Source: a virus. From it: a DNA stretch of 29,688 nt. Every line of letters starts with the position of its first letter. Position 1 is the first letter of the stretch. The translations under genes were made by a program, and so were the position numbers. The DNA lies in IMG/VR virus record IMGVR_UViG_3300046538_000107, positions 1 through 29,688 of that record. One strand, 5' to 3'. Positions 1 through 8,256 of the stretch are shown piece by piece. The notes beneath the pieces were generated by a model. That model was not told the DNA's origin and searched no databases. It was given only the letters and a program-made list of their open reading frames with translations.

Positions 1-172
1 CTGGGGCTGCACCTACACGAAGGACGGCGCCATCAGCATGTGGAAAAGCATGCTCGACGAGTTCGTTTCCGAGGTCCGTAGCATCAATGCGCAGAAGAAG
101 CGCAGCCAGTTGCGCCCGGACCCGATGCTTCGGCGCCGCGGCTACAACTATGTGACGGACGTCACGTCTTGA
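1..172 (+). CDS. C-terminal end of a virion gene, probably tail adaptor (partial)
   Basis: An open frame runs in from the left edge and stops with TGA at 170-172, giving 56 visible residues. The tail is charged and basic (for example SINAQKKRSQLRPDPMLRRR) and has no motif I can name. Its stop overlaps the TTG start of the tail hub gene (TTGA), so the two are translationally coupled. In P22-like podophages the gene just before the gp10-type hub is the gp4-type tail accessory or adaptor protein, and that position is the only reason for this call. The start and the catalytic or structural part lie outside the window. Confidence 0.5.
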   Translation, partial: WGCTYTKDGAISMWKSMLDEFVSEVRSINAQKKRSQLRPDPMLRRRGYNYVTDVTS

Positions 173-1614
173 TCGTCTCTTTTCCGCCGTTTGAGCCAGA
201 CAAGGCGCCTTACAACAGCAACGCCACGGCGACCGCTGTCAACGCGCTTCCGATCGCCGATGGCTGGGGGCCTATGCCTTCGCTTGTGCCGCTCGCTGAT
301 GCGCTCCCTACCGCGCCGCGGGGATCTATCACGGCCAGACTGTCGACCGGCGTGCAGGTGACAATTGCCGGCACGGCCACCGGCCTCTATCTGGTCAACA
401 ACAACGGGACACGGACGGATGTCTCGGGGCCGAGCGCGCCATATGCGGTTCCCGATGGCGATGAGTGGTCGTTCGACGTGTTCGGAGCCCGCATCATCGC
501 CACCAACCTGAACGACGTCGTGCAATATTACGATATCGGAACGAGCACGGATTTCGCAGATCTGCCGGGAACTCCGCCAAAGGCCCGCTTCGTCAAGGTG
601 ATAGGCGATTTTGTCGCGCTCTTCCAGCTTAACAACGACGCTGCGGCGATCCACTGGTCCGGCATCAACAATTCCGAGCAGTGGGTTCCCGGCGAGGAGC
701 TTTGCGACACCAACAGCTTTCCCGACGGCGAGGAGTTGCAGGCAATCAGCGTCAATGGCTCCGGCGCCACTCTGGCATTCCGCTCCGGCTTCCGTTCGAT
801 GATTTTCGATCCTTCGTCGGGCTATGTCTTTACATTCTCGCCCTTTGCCGAGGGCAGGGGCTGCGCTGCACCTCTTTCGCTCGTCGACATTGGGCGAGGG
901 GATTTCGTCTATTACTCCGATACCGGCTTTTACCGCGGCGCTTCGGCAACACCGATCGGGGCTGAACGTGTCGATCGCTGGATACAGACGGTCACGACAG
1001 ACGGGACGCGATCGAAGATCAAGGGCGTCTATGACCCATTCCGCAAGGTGGTCATGTGGCGCTATGAGGACGCAAGCGGCAACGGTTATATCCTCGGATA
1101 TGCCTGGCAGTTGGACCGCTGGTTTCAATCCGACACGATCGTTACGGGCCTCGGAGTGTTCGCCACCTCGGCCAAGACCCTTGAAGACCTCGATGCCATA
1201 TCGTCTTCGATCGACCTTCTGCCATTCTCTCTGGACAGTTCGGCTTATGGCGGCGGTCCTCCATCCTTTGCAGGGTTTGACGCCACTTTCCGGCTTGGCT
1301 TCTTCACTGGACTGCCGCAACAGGCAACGATCGAGACGGGGCAGACGGAATTCACGCCTGGCAGCCGCAGCTTCGTATCGGGGTTGAGGGCGATCAGTGA
1401 CAGCCCCGGGATTACGATTGCGATCGGCATACTGGACTCGCACGACGACACGCCGACGTGGACCGCGCAGCAGACCCGAAACAGCAGGTCGTTCATGTTC
1501 GATTTCCGCGCCGATGGCAGGCTGCACGCCTTCCGCGCCATTATCCCGGCTGAAGATGGCTGGTCGGCTCTCAGCGCCTTGAACGTCAACGGCATCCCGA
1601 GTGGTGGCCTATGA
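169..1614 (+). CDS. Podovirus tail hub / P22 gp10-like DNA stabilisation protein
   Basis: This 481-aa protein starts at TTG, overlapping the stop of the upstream gene. Its sequence is rich in beta strands and aromatic blades, with repeats of the type 'FDVFGARIIATNLNDVVQYY', 'FVALFQLNNDAAAIHWSGI' and 'FVYYSDTGFYRG'. This is the character of beta-propeller tail hub proteins that plug the portal/adaptor and stabilise packaged DNA, as P22 gp10 does. It follows the putative adaptor and precedes the ejection-protein genes, matching podovirus tail order. It has no signal peptide or membrane segment. A long reverse-strand open frame covers most of it, but that is only a by-product of GC-rich codon use. 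The family assignment rests on composition and synteny. Confidence 0.7.
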   Translation: MIVSFPPFEPDKAPYNSNATATAVNALPIADGWGPMPSLVPLADALPTAPRGSITARLSTGVQVTIAGTATGLYLVNNNGTRTDVSGPSAPYAVPDGDEWSFDVFGARIIATNLNDVVQYYDIGTSTDFADLPGTPPKARFVKVIGDFVALFQLNNDAAAIHWSGINNSEQWVPGEELCDTNSFPDGEELQAISVNGSGATLAFRSGFRSMIFDPSSGYVFTFSPFAEGRGCAAPLSLVDIGRGDFVYYSDTGFYRGASATPIGAERVDRWIQTVTTDGTRSKIKGVYDPFRKVVMWRYEDASGNGYILGYAWQLDRWFQSDTIVTGLGVFATSAKTLEDLDAISSSIDLLPFSLDSSAYGGGPPSFAGFDATFRLGFFTGLPQQATIETGQTEFTPGSRSFVSGLRAISDSPGITIAIGILDSHDDTPTWTAQQTRNSRSFMFDFRADGRLHAFRAIIPAEDGWSALSALNVNGIPSGGL

Positions 1615-1964
1615 GCGTCAATATCCCATTTATCGCCAACGTAAAGACGATCTGCAAGGATCTGACGACGACCGGCACGATCGGCATTTACACTGGTATC
1701 ACAAACCTCCGCGGCTCCCTCGATAGCATGTCCGTCTGCAACGACAGCGCATCGAGTGCCAATTTCACGCTGCAGATGACCGATGGAACGAACATCTACA
1801 AAATCTATGACGTCTTTCCCATCGCATCGCATACCACGCTGTTCATCAAGGAACACAACGTTCAACTGCCTGATGGGTGGACGCTGCAGGTAATCGCCGG
1901 CACGGCCAATGCCCTGCATGTCGTGTCTGTAATCGCCGAAGTCAGCCCGGTTCGCTCGCAGTGA
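1611..1964 (+). CDS. Small beta-rich virion protein, function unknown
   Basis: The gene encodes 117 aa. Its ATG overlaps the stop of the hub gene (ATGA) and its own stop overlaps the GTG start of the next gene (GTGA), so it sits inside a coupled virion operon. The sequence alternates hydrophobic and polar residues (for example TTTGTIGIYTGITNLRG, then DGTNIYKIYDVFPI), as expected of a compact beta sandwich, with a hydrophobic C-terminal strand. It has no signal peptide or transmembrane helix. Position between hub and ejection proteins suggests a minor tail or decoration protein. I do not recognise a named family. Confidence 0.6.
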   Translation: MSVNIPFIANVKTICKDLTTTGTIGIYTGITNLRGSLDSMSVCNDSASSANFTLQMTDGTNIYKIYDVFPIASHTTLFIKEHNVQLPDGWTLQVIAGTANALHVVSVIAEVSPVRSQ

Positions 1965-2365
1965 GGATCGCCATCGCGAATTCTGCAGAGGTTGATGCGG
2001 CTTGGCCGACATTCGGAGACCGGCTGCAGCAGGCATGCGACAGGACCGGCGGCGATCTGTCGTCCGGTGAACTCTGGCAGATGTGCCGATCTGGGAATGC
2101 CTTTCTCGTCGTCGTTTTCGATGTCAGCGGACTCAAGGCAGCGCTGATCATGCAATTCCAGAAATGGGCGAAGAAATACGTCATGCGCTGCTTGGCCATC
2201 GTCGGTGAGTCCGCTGACGAATGGTTGCCGATGGCCCGCGAATTCATCGCGCAAATGGCCAGAGACGGCGGCGCGACAAGCTTTATCGCAGAAGGCCGCG
2301 AAGGTTGGCCGAAATTCTTCCCGGAAGCCAAGAAACTGCGCATTGTCTATGAGGTCGAGATATGA
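1961..2365 (+). CDS. Small virion protein, possibly GNAT-like fold
   Basis: This gene encodes 134 aa. I place the start at GTG 1961 because it overlaps the upstream stop (GTGA) and avoids an 84-bp overlap. A hydrophobic strand (FLVVVFDVSGLKAALIMQF) is followed by a Trp/Arg-containing helix (DEWLPMAREFIAQMARDGG) and a C-terminal block with GWPKFFPEAKKL and IVYEVEI. The layout recalls the GNAT-like small proteins found beside internal virion proteins in podophages (T7 gp13-type), but the acetyl-CoA loop is not convincing. Its stop overlaps the next ATG. A structural role is more likely than acetyl transfer. Confidence 0.55.
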   Translation: MRIAIANSAEVDAAWPTFGDRLQQACDRTGGDLSSGELWQMCRSGNAFLVVVFDVSGLKAALIMQFQKWAKKYVMRCLAIVGESADEWLPMAREFIAQMARDGGATSFIAEGREGWPKFFPEAKKLRIVYEVEI

Positions 2366-3186
2366 CTGGTGGCGGAAGCAAAACCACGACGCAATCGAAC
2401 AGCGAGCCTTGGAAGGCGGCACAGCCCGCTCTAACGCAGGGCATCAATGCGGCGCAGAGCCTTTATGACAAAGGTGTAGGGGCCAAGGTCTATACCGGCT
2501 CCACCGTCGTTCCGTGGGATCAGAAGACCATCCAGGGCCAGAACGCGATCACCGATTCCGCCAACGCCAATCTTGGCGGCAATGGTCTATCCGGCCAGCT
2601 TCAAGGTGTCATCAACAATGGCGGCTACAATTCCGGCCAGCTTGAGGCGCTGAACAACACGCGGTCGGTTGCCAACGGCAGCTTTGACATCAATTCAGAT
2701 CCCGGCTTTCAGCAGGTCGTCGACCAAGCGCGCAACACGGTCAATGCCGGCGCCAGCGGGGCGGGCCGGTATGGCTCGGGCATCCACCAGCAGACGCTCG
2801 GCAACACGATCGGCGACCTCGGCGCGCGGCAGTATCAGGCGTTCCAGCAGCGCAAGGACGCGGCGAACTCGAACCTCTTCAATATGGGCAGCACCGGCTT
2901 TGGTCAGCTCGGGCAGGCATATTCCGGCATGAAAGCCCCAGCATCCGATCTCATGCAGGTGGGCGCCATGAACGAGGATCTTGCCACAAGGCAGATGAAC
3001 GACAAACTGCGCATCTTCAACGAGCAGCAGAACAAGCCCTGGGAGAACCTTTCTAGGCTTCAGGCCATCGCATCGGGCGCCGGCCAGCTTGGCGGCTCGA
3101 CGACACAATCACAGCCGGGGCAGAACCCGTTCCTCACGGCTCTTGGATATGGCGCGACCGGCGCTGGCCTTTTGGGGATGTTTTAA
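2362..3186 (+). CDS. Putative ejection / internal virion protein
   Basis: The 274-aa product starts at an ATG overlapping the previous stop (ATGA). The protein is rich in Gly, Asn, Gln and Ala. It opens with a disordered Thr/Ser/Gln stretch, followed by a long polar helical region (QVVDQARNTVNAGASGAG) and ends with a small hydrophobic segment (LTALGYGATGAGLLGMF). This composition and the position after the tail hub fit phage proteins packaged in the head and ejected with DNA (P22 gp7/gp20/gp16 role). It is the first of three consecutive genes of this kind. No enzymatic motif is visible. Confidence 0.6.
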   Translation: MTGGGSKTTTQSNSEPWKAAQPALTQGINAAQSLYDKGVGAKVYTGSTVVPWDQKTIQGQNAITDSANANLGGNGLSGQLQGVINNGGYNSGQLEALNNTRSVANGSFDINSDPGFQQVVDQARNTVNAGASGAGRYGSGIHQQTLGNTIGDLGARQYQAFQQRKDAANSNLFNMGSTGFGQLGQAYSGMKAPASDLMQVGAMNEDLATRQMNDKLRIFNEQQNKPWENLSRLQAIASGAGQLGGSTTQSQPGQNPFLTALGYGATGAGLLGMF

Positions 3187-4272
3187 ATGGCGCTTCCTCC
3201 CTTCGCATCCGGGTTCCGCCCGTTCCTCCAGAACAACAGCGATACGTTGCTTGCCGCTGGCGCTGGCCTCCTTGGTGGCCAAACAGCTCCGCAGCAGGTC
3301 GCCGGCCTCGCACAGGGCGTTTCCGGTGCCCGCCAGAAGAACAAGACGCTGGAGTTCCTTCGCCAGCAGAACCCGGAACTGGCGGCGGCCGTCGAGAGCG
3401 GCGCTCTGTCCGGTGGCGATGCCTACAAGCTGTTTTTCCAGCAGAAGCTTGAAGCTGAAAAGCCGCGCAACAACCTGCTCCCGGTCGGCAAGAACCTCTA
3501 CGACTTCCAGAACAAGGAATGGATCGCGCCGCCGGCTGGCATGGCCGCTGATCCGGCGGAATATGGCCTCAACCCGATCTACGGCACCGATGCCAACGGC
3601 AATACGGTCATCGGTCAGGTGGACAAGTCCGGGAACTTCCATCAGGTCAACACCCAAGGCTTCAAGCCGGTCGGCACAACGCATAACCTGAACCTCGGCA
3701 CCACCTACCAGACGCAAGACCGCGCCGGCAATGTCATCGGAAATGCCCCGATCGATAACGCAGGCAAGAACTCGCAGGAGGCGATCGGCGAGGCTCAAGG
3801 TAAGGCAATCGCTGCTGCTCCCGGCGACCTACAGGCGGCCCAGAACGCGCTCGACATGGTCCAAAGCCTACGCAACGACCCATACAAGGGCCGTGGTACT
3901 GGCTTCTCGTCGGTTCTCAACGGCATCCCGGGAACGGGCGGTTACGACTTCTCGAACAAGGTCGACCAAGCAAAATCCGGCGCTTTCCTCACGGCAATCC
4001 AGCAAATGCGCGGCCTCGGTTCTCTTTCGAACTCGGAAGGCGGCGCAGCGACTGCGGCCGTCAACCGCATGAACACGTCGACCTCCGAAGAAGAATTCAA
4101 CGCGGCGCTAGACGATTACGAAAAGATTGTTCGCCAGGGTGCAGCCCGCGCCCAGGCTCGCATCCAGCAGAGCGGCGGCCAAGTGCAGGCTCCTCCCGGT
4201 CTCGCGCCGCCGACCCAAGCTGCCCCAGGCACCGTTCGCCGCTATAACCCCGCAACCGGGAAGATCGAATAA
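3187..4272 (+). CDS. Putative ejection / internal virion protein
   Basis: The product is 361 aa, and its ATG follows the previous stop directly. The N-terminus has a Gly/Ala hydrophobic patch (LLAAGAGLLGGQ) and a helix-rich region (KNKTLEFLRQQNPELAAAVE). The last third carries a phage module seen in many virion proteins, 'KSGAFLTAIQQMRGLGSLSN' followed by a conserved EGG and a helix (SEEEFNAALDDYEKIVRQG), roughly residues 260-330. The C-terminus is Gln/Pro-rich. Its stop overlaps the next ATG (TAATG). It is probably part of the DNA-ejection apparatus; no catalytic residues are evident. Confidence 0.6.
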   Translation: MALPPFASGFRPFLQNNSDTLLAAGAGLLGGQTAPQQVAGLAQGVSGARQKNKTLEFLRQQNPELAAAVESGALSGGDAYKLFFQQKLEAEKPRNNLLPVGKNLYDFQNKEWIAPPAGMAADPAEYGLNPIYGTDANGNTVIGQVDKSGNFHQVNTQGFKPVGTTHNLNLGTTYQTQDRAGNVIGNAPIDNAGKNSQEAIGEAQGKAIAAAPGDLQAAQNALDMVQSLRNDPYKGRGTGFSSVLNGIPGTGGYDFSNKVDQAKSGAFLTAIQQMRGLGSLSNSEGGAATAAVNRMNTSTSEEEFNAALDDYEKIVRQGAARAQARIQQSGGQVQAPPGLAPPTQAAPGTVRRYNPATGKIE

Positions 4273-5909
4273 TGGCGGTCCAGATCCAAGCGCCCAACGG
4301 CGAAATCGTTGAATTCCCGGATGGCACGACCGATGACGTGATCGTCAAGGCCATGCAGGCCACCTATGGGGCTCCAGAGCAAGATCTGAGCAACGCGAGC
4401 GCGGATACTCAGGATCTCGCCTCCAGCATGTCGAACATGACGCAGAACCCGGGACAGGCGATCGACGCTCAGCGGGTGAACGACGCCAAGGCCAAGCGCG
4501 ACGAGTTCTACAGCAGCGGCATCTATGGTGGCCAATACAATCCTCTCGGCCCGATCGCCAAGTCCATCGACGCCGGGGCGAGTGCCGCACAGCGCAGCCC
4601 GCTCTTCGGCTGGGATGACGAACTGACCGCTCTTGCCCGCAGTGATGTGAACAAAGGCGACTATGGCAAGCTTCAGGCCGAGGCAGACGCCAACAAGACT
4701 GCCATGCGCCAGCAGAACCCCGGCGCATCTCTTGCCGGCGACGTCGGTGGCGGCCTCATCACGGCGCGCGCTCTACCGAACGTTCTTGCTGGTCGCAATC
4801 TTCCTGTCATCGGCCGCACCGGTGCCGCAGCTCTAGAAGCCGGAACATATGGGGGGATTACAGGGGCTGGAGAGGCTAAACCAGGCGATCGGACGACCGG
4901 CGCGGCTGTTGGTGCCCTCATTGGTGCTGGCACTGGCGCTGCTCTGTCAAAAGCAGGGGATATGCTCGCCTCTCGGGCCGCCCTGAAGGCTGCAAACACT
5001 GCTCCAAGCGCCGAAGAGTTGAAGGTCGCCTCGAAAGCTCTCTATGACCAAGCCTATCAGGCAGGCGTCGGCATCAACCCGCAGGCAACCGACAATATCG
5101 TGCAGAACATGACGTTCGCGGGTGGCCGGATCAACGAAGCGCTTCGCCCGAAGACGGCTGGGATCGTCGCCGACGTCCAGGCATTGCGCGGCAAGCCGAT
5201 GGATCTGCAGACGTTCCATGAACTGCGTCAGGAAATCGATCTGGCGATCCGCGGCGCCGAGCCTGGCGATGAACGGACTCTGACACGGATGCGCGATATC
5301 CTGACCTCGTTTGCCGAGAATGCGCATCCAGGCCAGCTTACCGGCCCGAAACAGGCGCTCGATACCTTCCGCGAAGCCGACAAGCTTTGGGCGAAGCGCT
5401 CCAAGACGCAGATGATCGAAGACCTATTTGACTTGGCTGACGTCAAATCCGGTCGGTATTCACAGTCAGGCATGGAAAACGCGCTGCGTGACAAGGCATC
5501 TCAGCTCTATACGCAGATCGTCAAGGGCAAGGTCAAGGGTTTCACCGGGGAGGAAGTCGGTCTTATTCGCAAACTGGCAAAGGCCGAGACAAGCCCCGCA
5601 CTGACAAAGTGGATCGCCAAATTCGCGCCACGCGGCCCCATGTCCGTGGGTATGGGAGCTAGCGTCGGGGGCCTCATCGGCTCGGCATTTGGCCCTGCCG
5701 GTGCTGCCGCAGGGATGGCAGTGCCGGGGATCGCTGGCTATGGGGCTGCCAAGGTCGTTGACCGGGCAGCGCTCCGCGCGATCGACGCTGTCAGAAATGC
5801 AGCTGCAAGCGGCAATGCTCCGGTGCTGAAGGCGATTTCGAATAGGGTGATGCCGCTGCTCGGCCCGATTGCGTCTGGCCTCAGTAGCCAAGCGCTGCGC
5901 GATAGATAA
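4272..5909 (+). CDS. Large putative DNA-ejection protein with glycine-zipper segments
   Basis: This 545-aa protein is coupled to the previous gene (TAATG). The N-terminus has a small beta motif, 'IQAPNGEIVEFPDGTTDDVI', that recurs at the start of many phage ejection proteins. Residues about 150-245 are Gly/Ala-rich and amphipathic. Residues about 245-410 form long charged helices. Residues about 455-500 form a glycine-zipper-like hydrophobic stretch (SVGGLIGSAFGPAGAAAGMA) suited to membrane insertion. Together with the two preceding genes it makes the expected trio of ejected proteins. Its last 29 bases overlap the 3' end of the convergent reverse-strand gene. Confidence 0.65.
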   Translation: MAVQIQAPNGEIVEFPDGTTDDVIVKAMQATYGAPEQDLSNASADTQDLASSMSNMTQNPGQAIDAQRVNDAKAKRDEFYSSGIYGGQYNPLGPIAKSIDAGASAAQRSPLFGWDDELTALARSDVNKGDYGKLQAEADANKTAMRQQNPGASLAGDVGGGLITARALPNVLAGRNLPVIGRTGAAALEAGTYGGITGAGEAKPGDRTTGAAVGALIGAGTGAALSKAGDMLASRAALKAANTAPSAEELKVASKALYDQAYQAGVGINPQATDNIVQNMTFAGGRINEALRPKTAGIVADVQALRGKPMDLQTFHELRQEIDLAIRGAEPGDERTLTRMRDILTSFAENAHPGQLTGPKQALDTFREADKLWAKRSKTQMIEDLFDLADVKSGRYSQSGMENALRDKASQLYTQIVKGKVKGFTGEEVGLIRKLAKAETSPALTKWIAKFAPRGPMSVGMGASVGGLIGSAFGPAGAAAGMAVPGIAGYGAAKVVDRAALRAIDAVRNAAASGNAPVLKAISNRVMPLLGPIASGLSSQALRDR

Positions 5910-6099
5910 ACTTCCCGATCTGGGACAGGACGATTGCCAGCACGAAGAGCGGCAGCGTCACATTGAAGAACCAGTAAGCCCCCGGACCCCAAAAGGGCTC
6001 CTTCTTCCCGGCCTTGGACCACTCGCTTTCATGCAGGTCCACGCGCTTCGAAAACTTGTCGTCCAATCCAATATCCTTTGATGCCCTCAGACGCGGCAT
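5881..6099 (-). CDS. Small single-pass membrane protein on the opposite strand (moron candidate)
   Basis: The gene encodes up to 72 aa. A charged N-terminal half (KFSKRVDLHESEWSKAGKKE) precedes one hydrophobic helix (WFFNVTLPLFVLAIVLSQIG) and a short basic tail, consistent with an inner-membrane protein. The ATG at 6099 has no good ribosome site. An in-frame TTG at 6066 has AAGGA seven bases upstream and may be the true start. It lies against the direction of the late operon and shares 29 bp with the end of the ejection-protein gene. Its codon use and clear topology argue that it is real. The function is unknown; surface exclusion or lysogenic conversion is possible but unproven. Confidence 0.65.
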   Translation of the reverse strand: MPRLRASKDIGLDDKFSKRVDLHESEWSKAGKKEPFWGPGAYWFFNVTLPLFVLAIVLSQIGKFIYRAALGY

Positions 6100-6126
6100 T
6101 TTACACGCAATCCATGGGGAATGCCA

Positions 6127-7515
6127 ATGGCTGATTTCGATTGGTCGCCCTATCGCGTTGGCGGGGCGACGAGGTCCGACGCGCTGTCTGGAATGAACGC
6201 ACAGTTCAGGGCAGCACTTCAGGGGCTTATCTCATCGGCTCCGCACGGTATCCGCGAGCAATTGCAGGTCTATTCCGGGTATCGGTCGCCGACCAAACAG
6301 GCCGAACTCTATAACCGCGCGCTGCAGAAATATGGATCTCCACAAGCCGCCCGCCAGTGGGTAGCGCCTCCGAACAAGAGCCAACACAACAAGGGCATGG
6401 CGGCCGACCTGAAATACCTCTCGCCACAGGCAAAGGCATGGGTGAGGGAGAATGCCCCGGTTCATGGGCTGTCATTCCCGCTGAAGAACGAGCCCTGGCA
6501 CGTTGAGCTGGCGACGGCTCGCAATCCAAATGCAGCCATGCCGCCAATGGATATCCCGAACGTCGCACCGTCTGACGTTTCCCCGTCGCTCCTCTCCTAT
6601 GACGCCGTTCCGACGCCAAAGCCGCAAAGCAGCCCGTTCGATTCCATCCTCGCGCCGTCCGCTCCCTCGGCCCCGACAGAGCAGATGGCTGCTTTCCGAG
6701 CCACGCCATCACCCGTCCAAAGGGAGGCATTGCCCGACGTGAGCCCTGTCAGCATGAAATCCTCCCGCCTCGGTTCACCCCCCACGCTGGCCGATATGTC
6801 GCGCCTTGGCCCCGCGCCTGCTGCAGCGCCTGCGTCGTCCTATTTCGACTATTCCGGCCTTCTCGGGGAAGATCCACAGCAGCCAAGTGCCTTAGACGCG
6901 AGGTTCGGTCCAACCACACCCGTCGCCACGACCCCGCAACAGCTCCAGCGCGGACTTCTCGATCAGCAACTCAACGCCGGGATACTGCCGGATCTGATGA
7001 CGCCCGCGACGAACTGGCCAGGTCAGATGGCCCCTGCCAATGCTCCGACTGTCGATCAGCCGGCCATGGGAGACTATGAGCCGGCGTCGATCAAGACATC
7101 GAGTGTCCAGCCTCCCGCAGTCCAGAACGGACTAATGTCCATGCCGGAATATCGGCAGGTCCAAGAACAGCAAAGCCTGCTCGGTGGCCCGATGCAGCAT
7201 TCGACGCCAGCAGAATTCCAGGCTTATGCCGACCGCACTAGGCAGTCTATGCAGAACAGATCTCTCGGCGGTGGCGTGCTGGGCGGGTTGCTCGGTGGCC
7301 TCACGCTTGGCCCGATCGGCGCCATCGCTGGTGGTCTCCTCGGGCGCAACGTCGCACGCGGCAGTTTCTTCCCGGAGGCGCCGCCGAAAAATCCGAACAG
7401 CAAGCAGCAACAGACAGGTTACGCCGGCCTGAACGAGTCCGGCCGCCGCTCATATTCGGAAAGCAAACAGTTCAGAGATGCCGTTGACGGCAAAATGAGC
7501 GCAGGGCTCTGGTAA
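6127..7515 (+). CDS. Virion-type peptidoglycan peptidase, M15/VanY domain with long tail
   Basis: The product is 462 aa. The ATG at 6127 is chosen because GGGGA lies six bases upstream, whereas the ATG at 6121 directly abuts it. Residues about 25-130 are an M15 D-Ala-D-Ala carboxypeptidase/endopeptidase domain: SQHNKGMAAD gives zinc ligands H87 and D94, and EPWHVEL gives H125. The rest is Pro/Ser-rich and disordered, followed near residues 375-410 by a glycine zipper (GGVLGGLLGGLTLGPIGAIA). A soluble endolysin would not need this tail, and the gene follows the ejection proteins. It is therefore probably a particle-borne enzyme that opens peptidoglycan during DNA entry. The separate GH24 lysozyme handles lysis. 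Confidence 0.8.
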   Translation: MADFDWSPYRVGGATRSDALSGMNAQFRAALQGLISSAPHGIREQLQVYSGYRSPTKQAELYNRALQKYGSPQAARQWVAPPNKSQHNKGMAADLKYLSPQAKAWVRENAPVHGLSFPLKNEPWHVELATARNPNAAMPPMDIPNVAPSDVSPSLLSYDAVPTPKPQSSPFDSILAPSAPSAPTEQMAAFRATPSPVQREALPDVSPVSMKSSRLGSPPTLADMSRLGPAPAAAPASSYFDYSGLLGEDPQQPSALDARFGPTTPVATTPQQLQRGLLDQQLNAGILPDLMTPATNWPGQMAPANAPTVDQPAMGDYEPASIKTSSVQPPAVQNGLMSMPEYRQVQEQQSLLGGPMQHSTPAEFQAYADRTRQSMQNRSLGGGVLGGLLGGLTLGPIGAIAGGLLGRNVARGSFFPEAPPKNPNSKQQQTGYAGLNESGRRSYSESKQFRDAVDGKMSAGLW

Positions 7516-7525
7516 GGAACAAAAC

Positions 7526-8254
7526 ATGGTTAAGCCGAATTTCCTTTCGTGGGACACCGTTGCCAACAACAACACCGACGTCGGCGGCGTCAACATCAAT
7601 GAAGGCTGCCCACCTTCGAACGTCAACAACGGCATGCGCGAAATTATGGCGCAGGCCAGGGCAGGCGTCGATGGCAAGATGGTCTACGCCGCAAAGTCCT
7701 CGGGCTACACTGCTGTCGCGGCCGACAACAATGCTTTCCATCGCTGCACCGCAACTCTGACAGTCGCATTGACGGCGGCGGCAACCCTTGCGGCCGGGTG
7801 GCATCTGCTGGTCTTTGCGGATGGTGGTGACGTGACGATCGATCCAAACGCCTCGGAAACCATCAACGGTGCTACGACCACGATTGTCCCGAACGGCAAC
7901 ATGGCCATCGTCATCTGCGACGGCAGTAACTTTTCTGCCACCGGCATCCCGTCGCTCTGGAGCCTGATTTCCAATGACGCTGGCGCTGCGATCGGGCCAC
8001 TGCTCTCCCTATTCCGCAACTCCGCGTCTCCGGCCGCGGCAGACGTGATCGGGGGCATCAGCTTTGACGGCAGGGACAGCGCCGCCAACAAGCAGACATA
8101 CGCCACGATCGAGGGCGGCATCACCGACCCGACCAGCACAAGCGAAGACGGCTTGATAAACATGCGTGCCTTCGTCGCTGGCGTTCTCACGACCATCATC
8201 TCCATGAACGGCGCTGCCGTGACGGTCAACGGCACTCTCACGGTTACGGGCTGA
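7526..8254 (+). CDS. Tail fibre protein with conserved phage N-terminal attachment motif
   Basis: A 242-aa protein with ribosome site AAGGA five bases ahead of the ATG. The N-terminus (FLSWDTVANNNTDVGG, then EGCPPSNVNNGMREIMAQ) is the conserved virion-attachment segment of many phage tail fibres. Residues about 55-130 are a beta-rich repeat (AATLAAGWHLLVFADGGDVT) of the kind used in trimeric fibre shafts, and the end is again beta-rich (GAAVTVNGTLTVTG). It lies just before a second, AT-richer fibre gene with a 2-bp gap, so the two may be stacked fibre parts. Confidence 0.75.
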   Translation: MVKPNFLSWDTVANNNTDVGGVNINEGCPPSNVNNGMREIMAQARAGVDGKMVYAAKSSGYTAVAADNNAFHRCTATLTVALTAAATLAAGWHLLVFADGGDVTIDPNASETINGATTTIVPNGNMAIVICDGSNFSATGIPSLWSLISNDAGAAIGPLLSLFRNSASPAAADVIGGISFDGRDSAANKQTYATIEGGITDPTSTSEDGLINMRAFVAGVLTTIISMNGAAVTVNGTLTVTG

Positions 8255-8256
8255 TC

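Noticed and set aside
148-1527. 459-codon open frame on the reverse strand
   Set aside because: It is antisense to the tail hub gene, has Arg-rich unnatural composition and no ribosome site; it results from GC-rich codon use.
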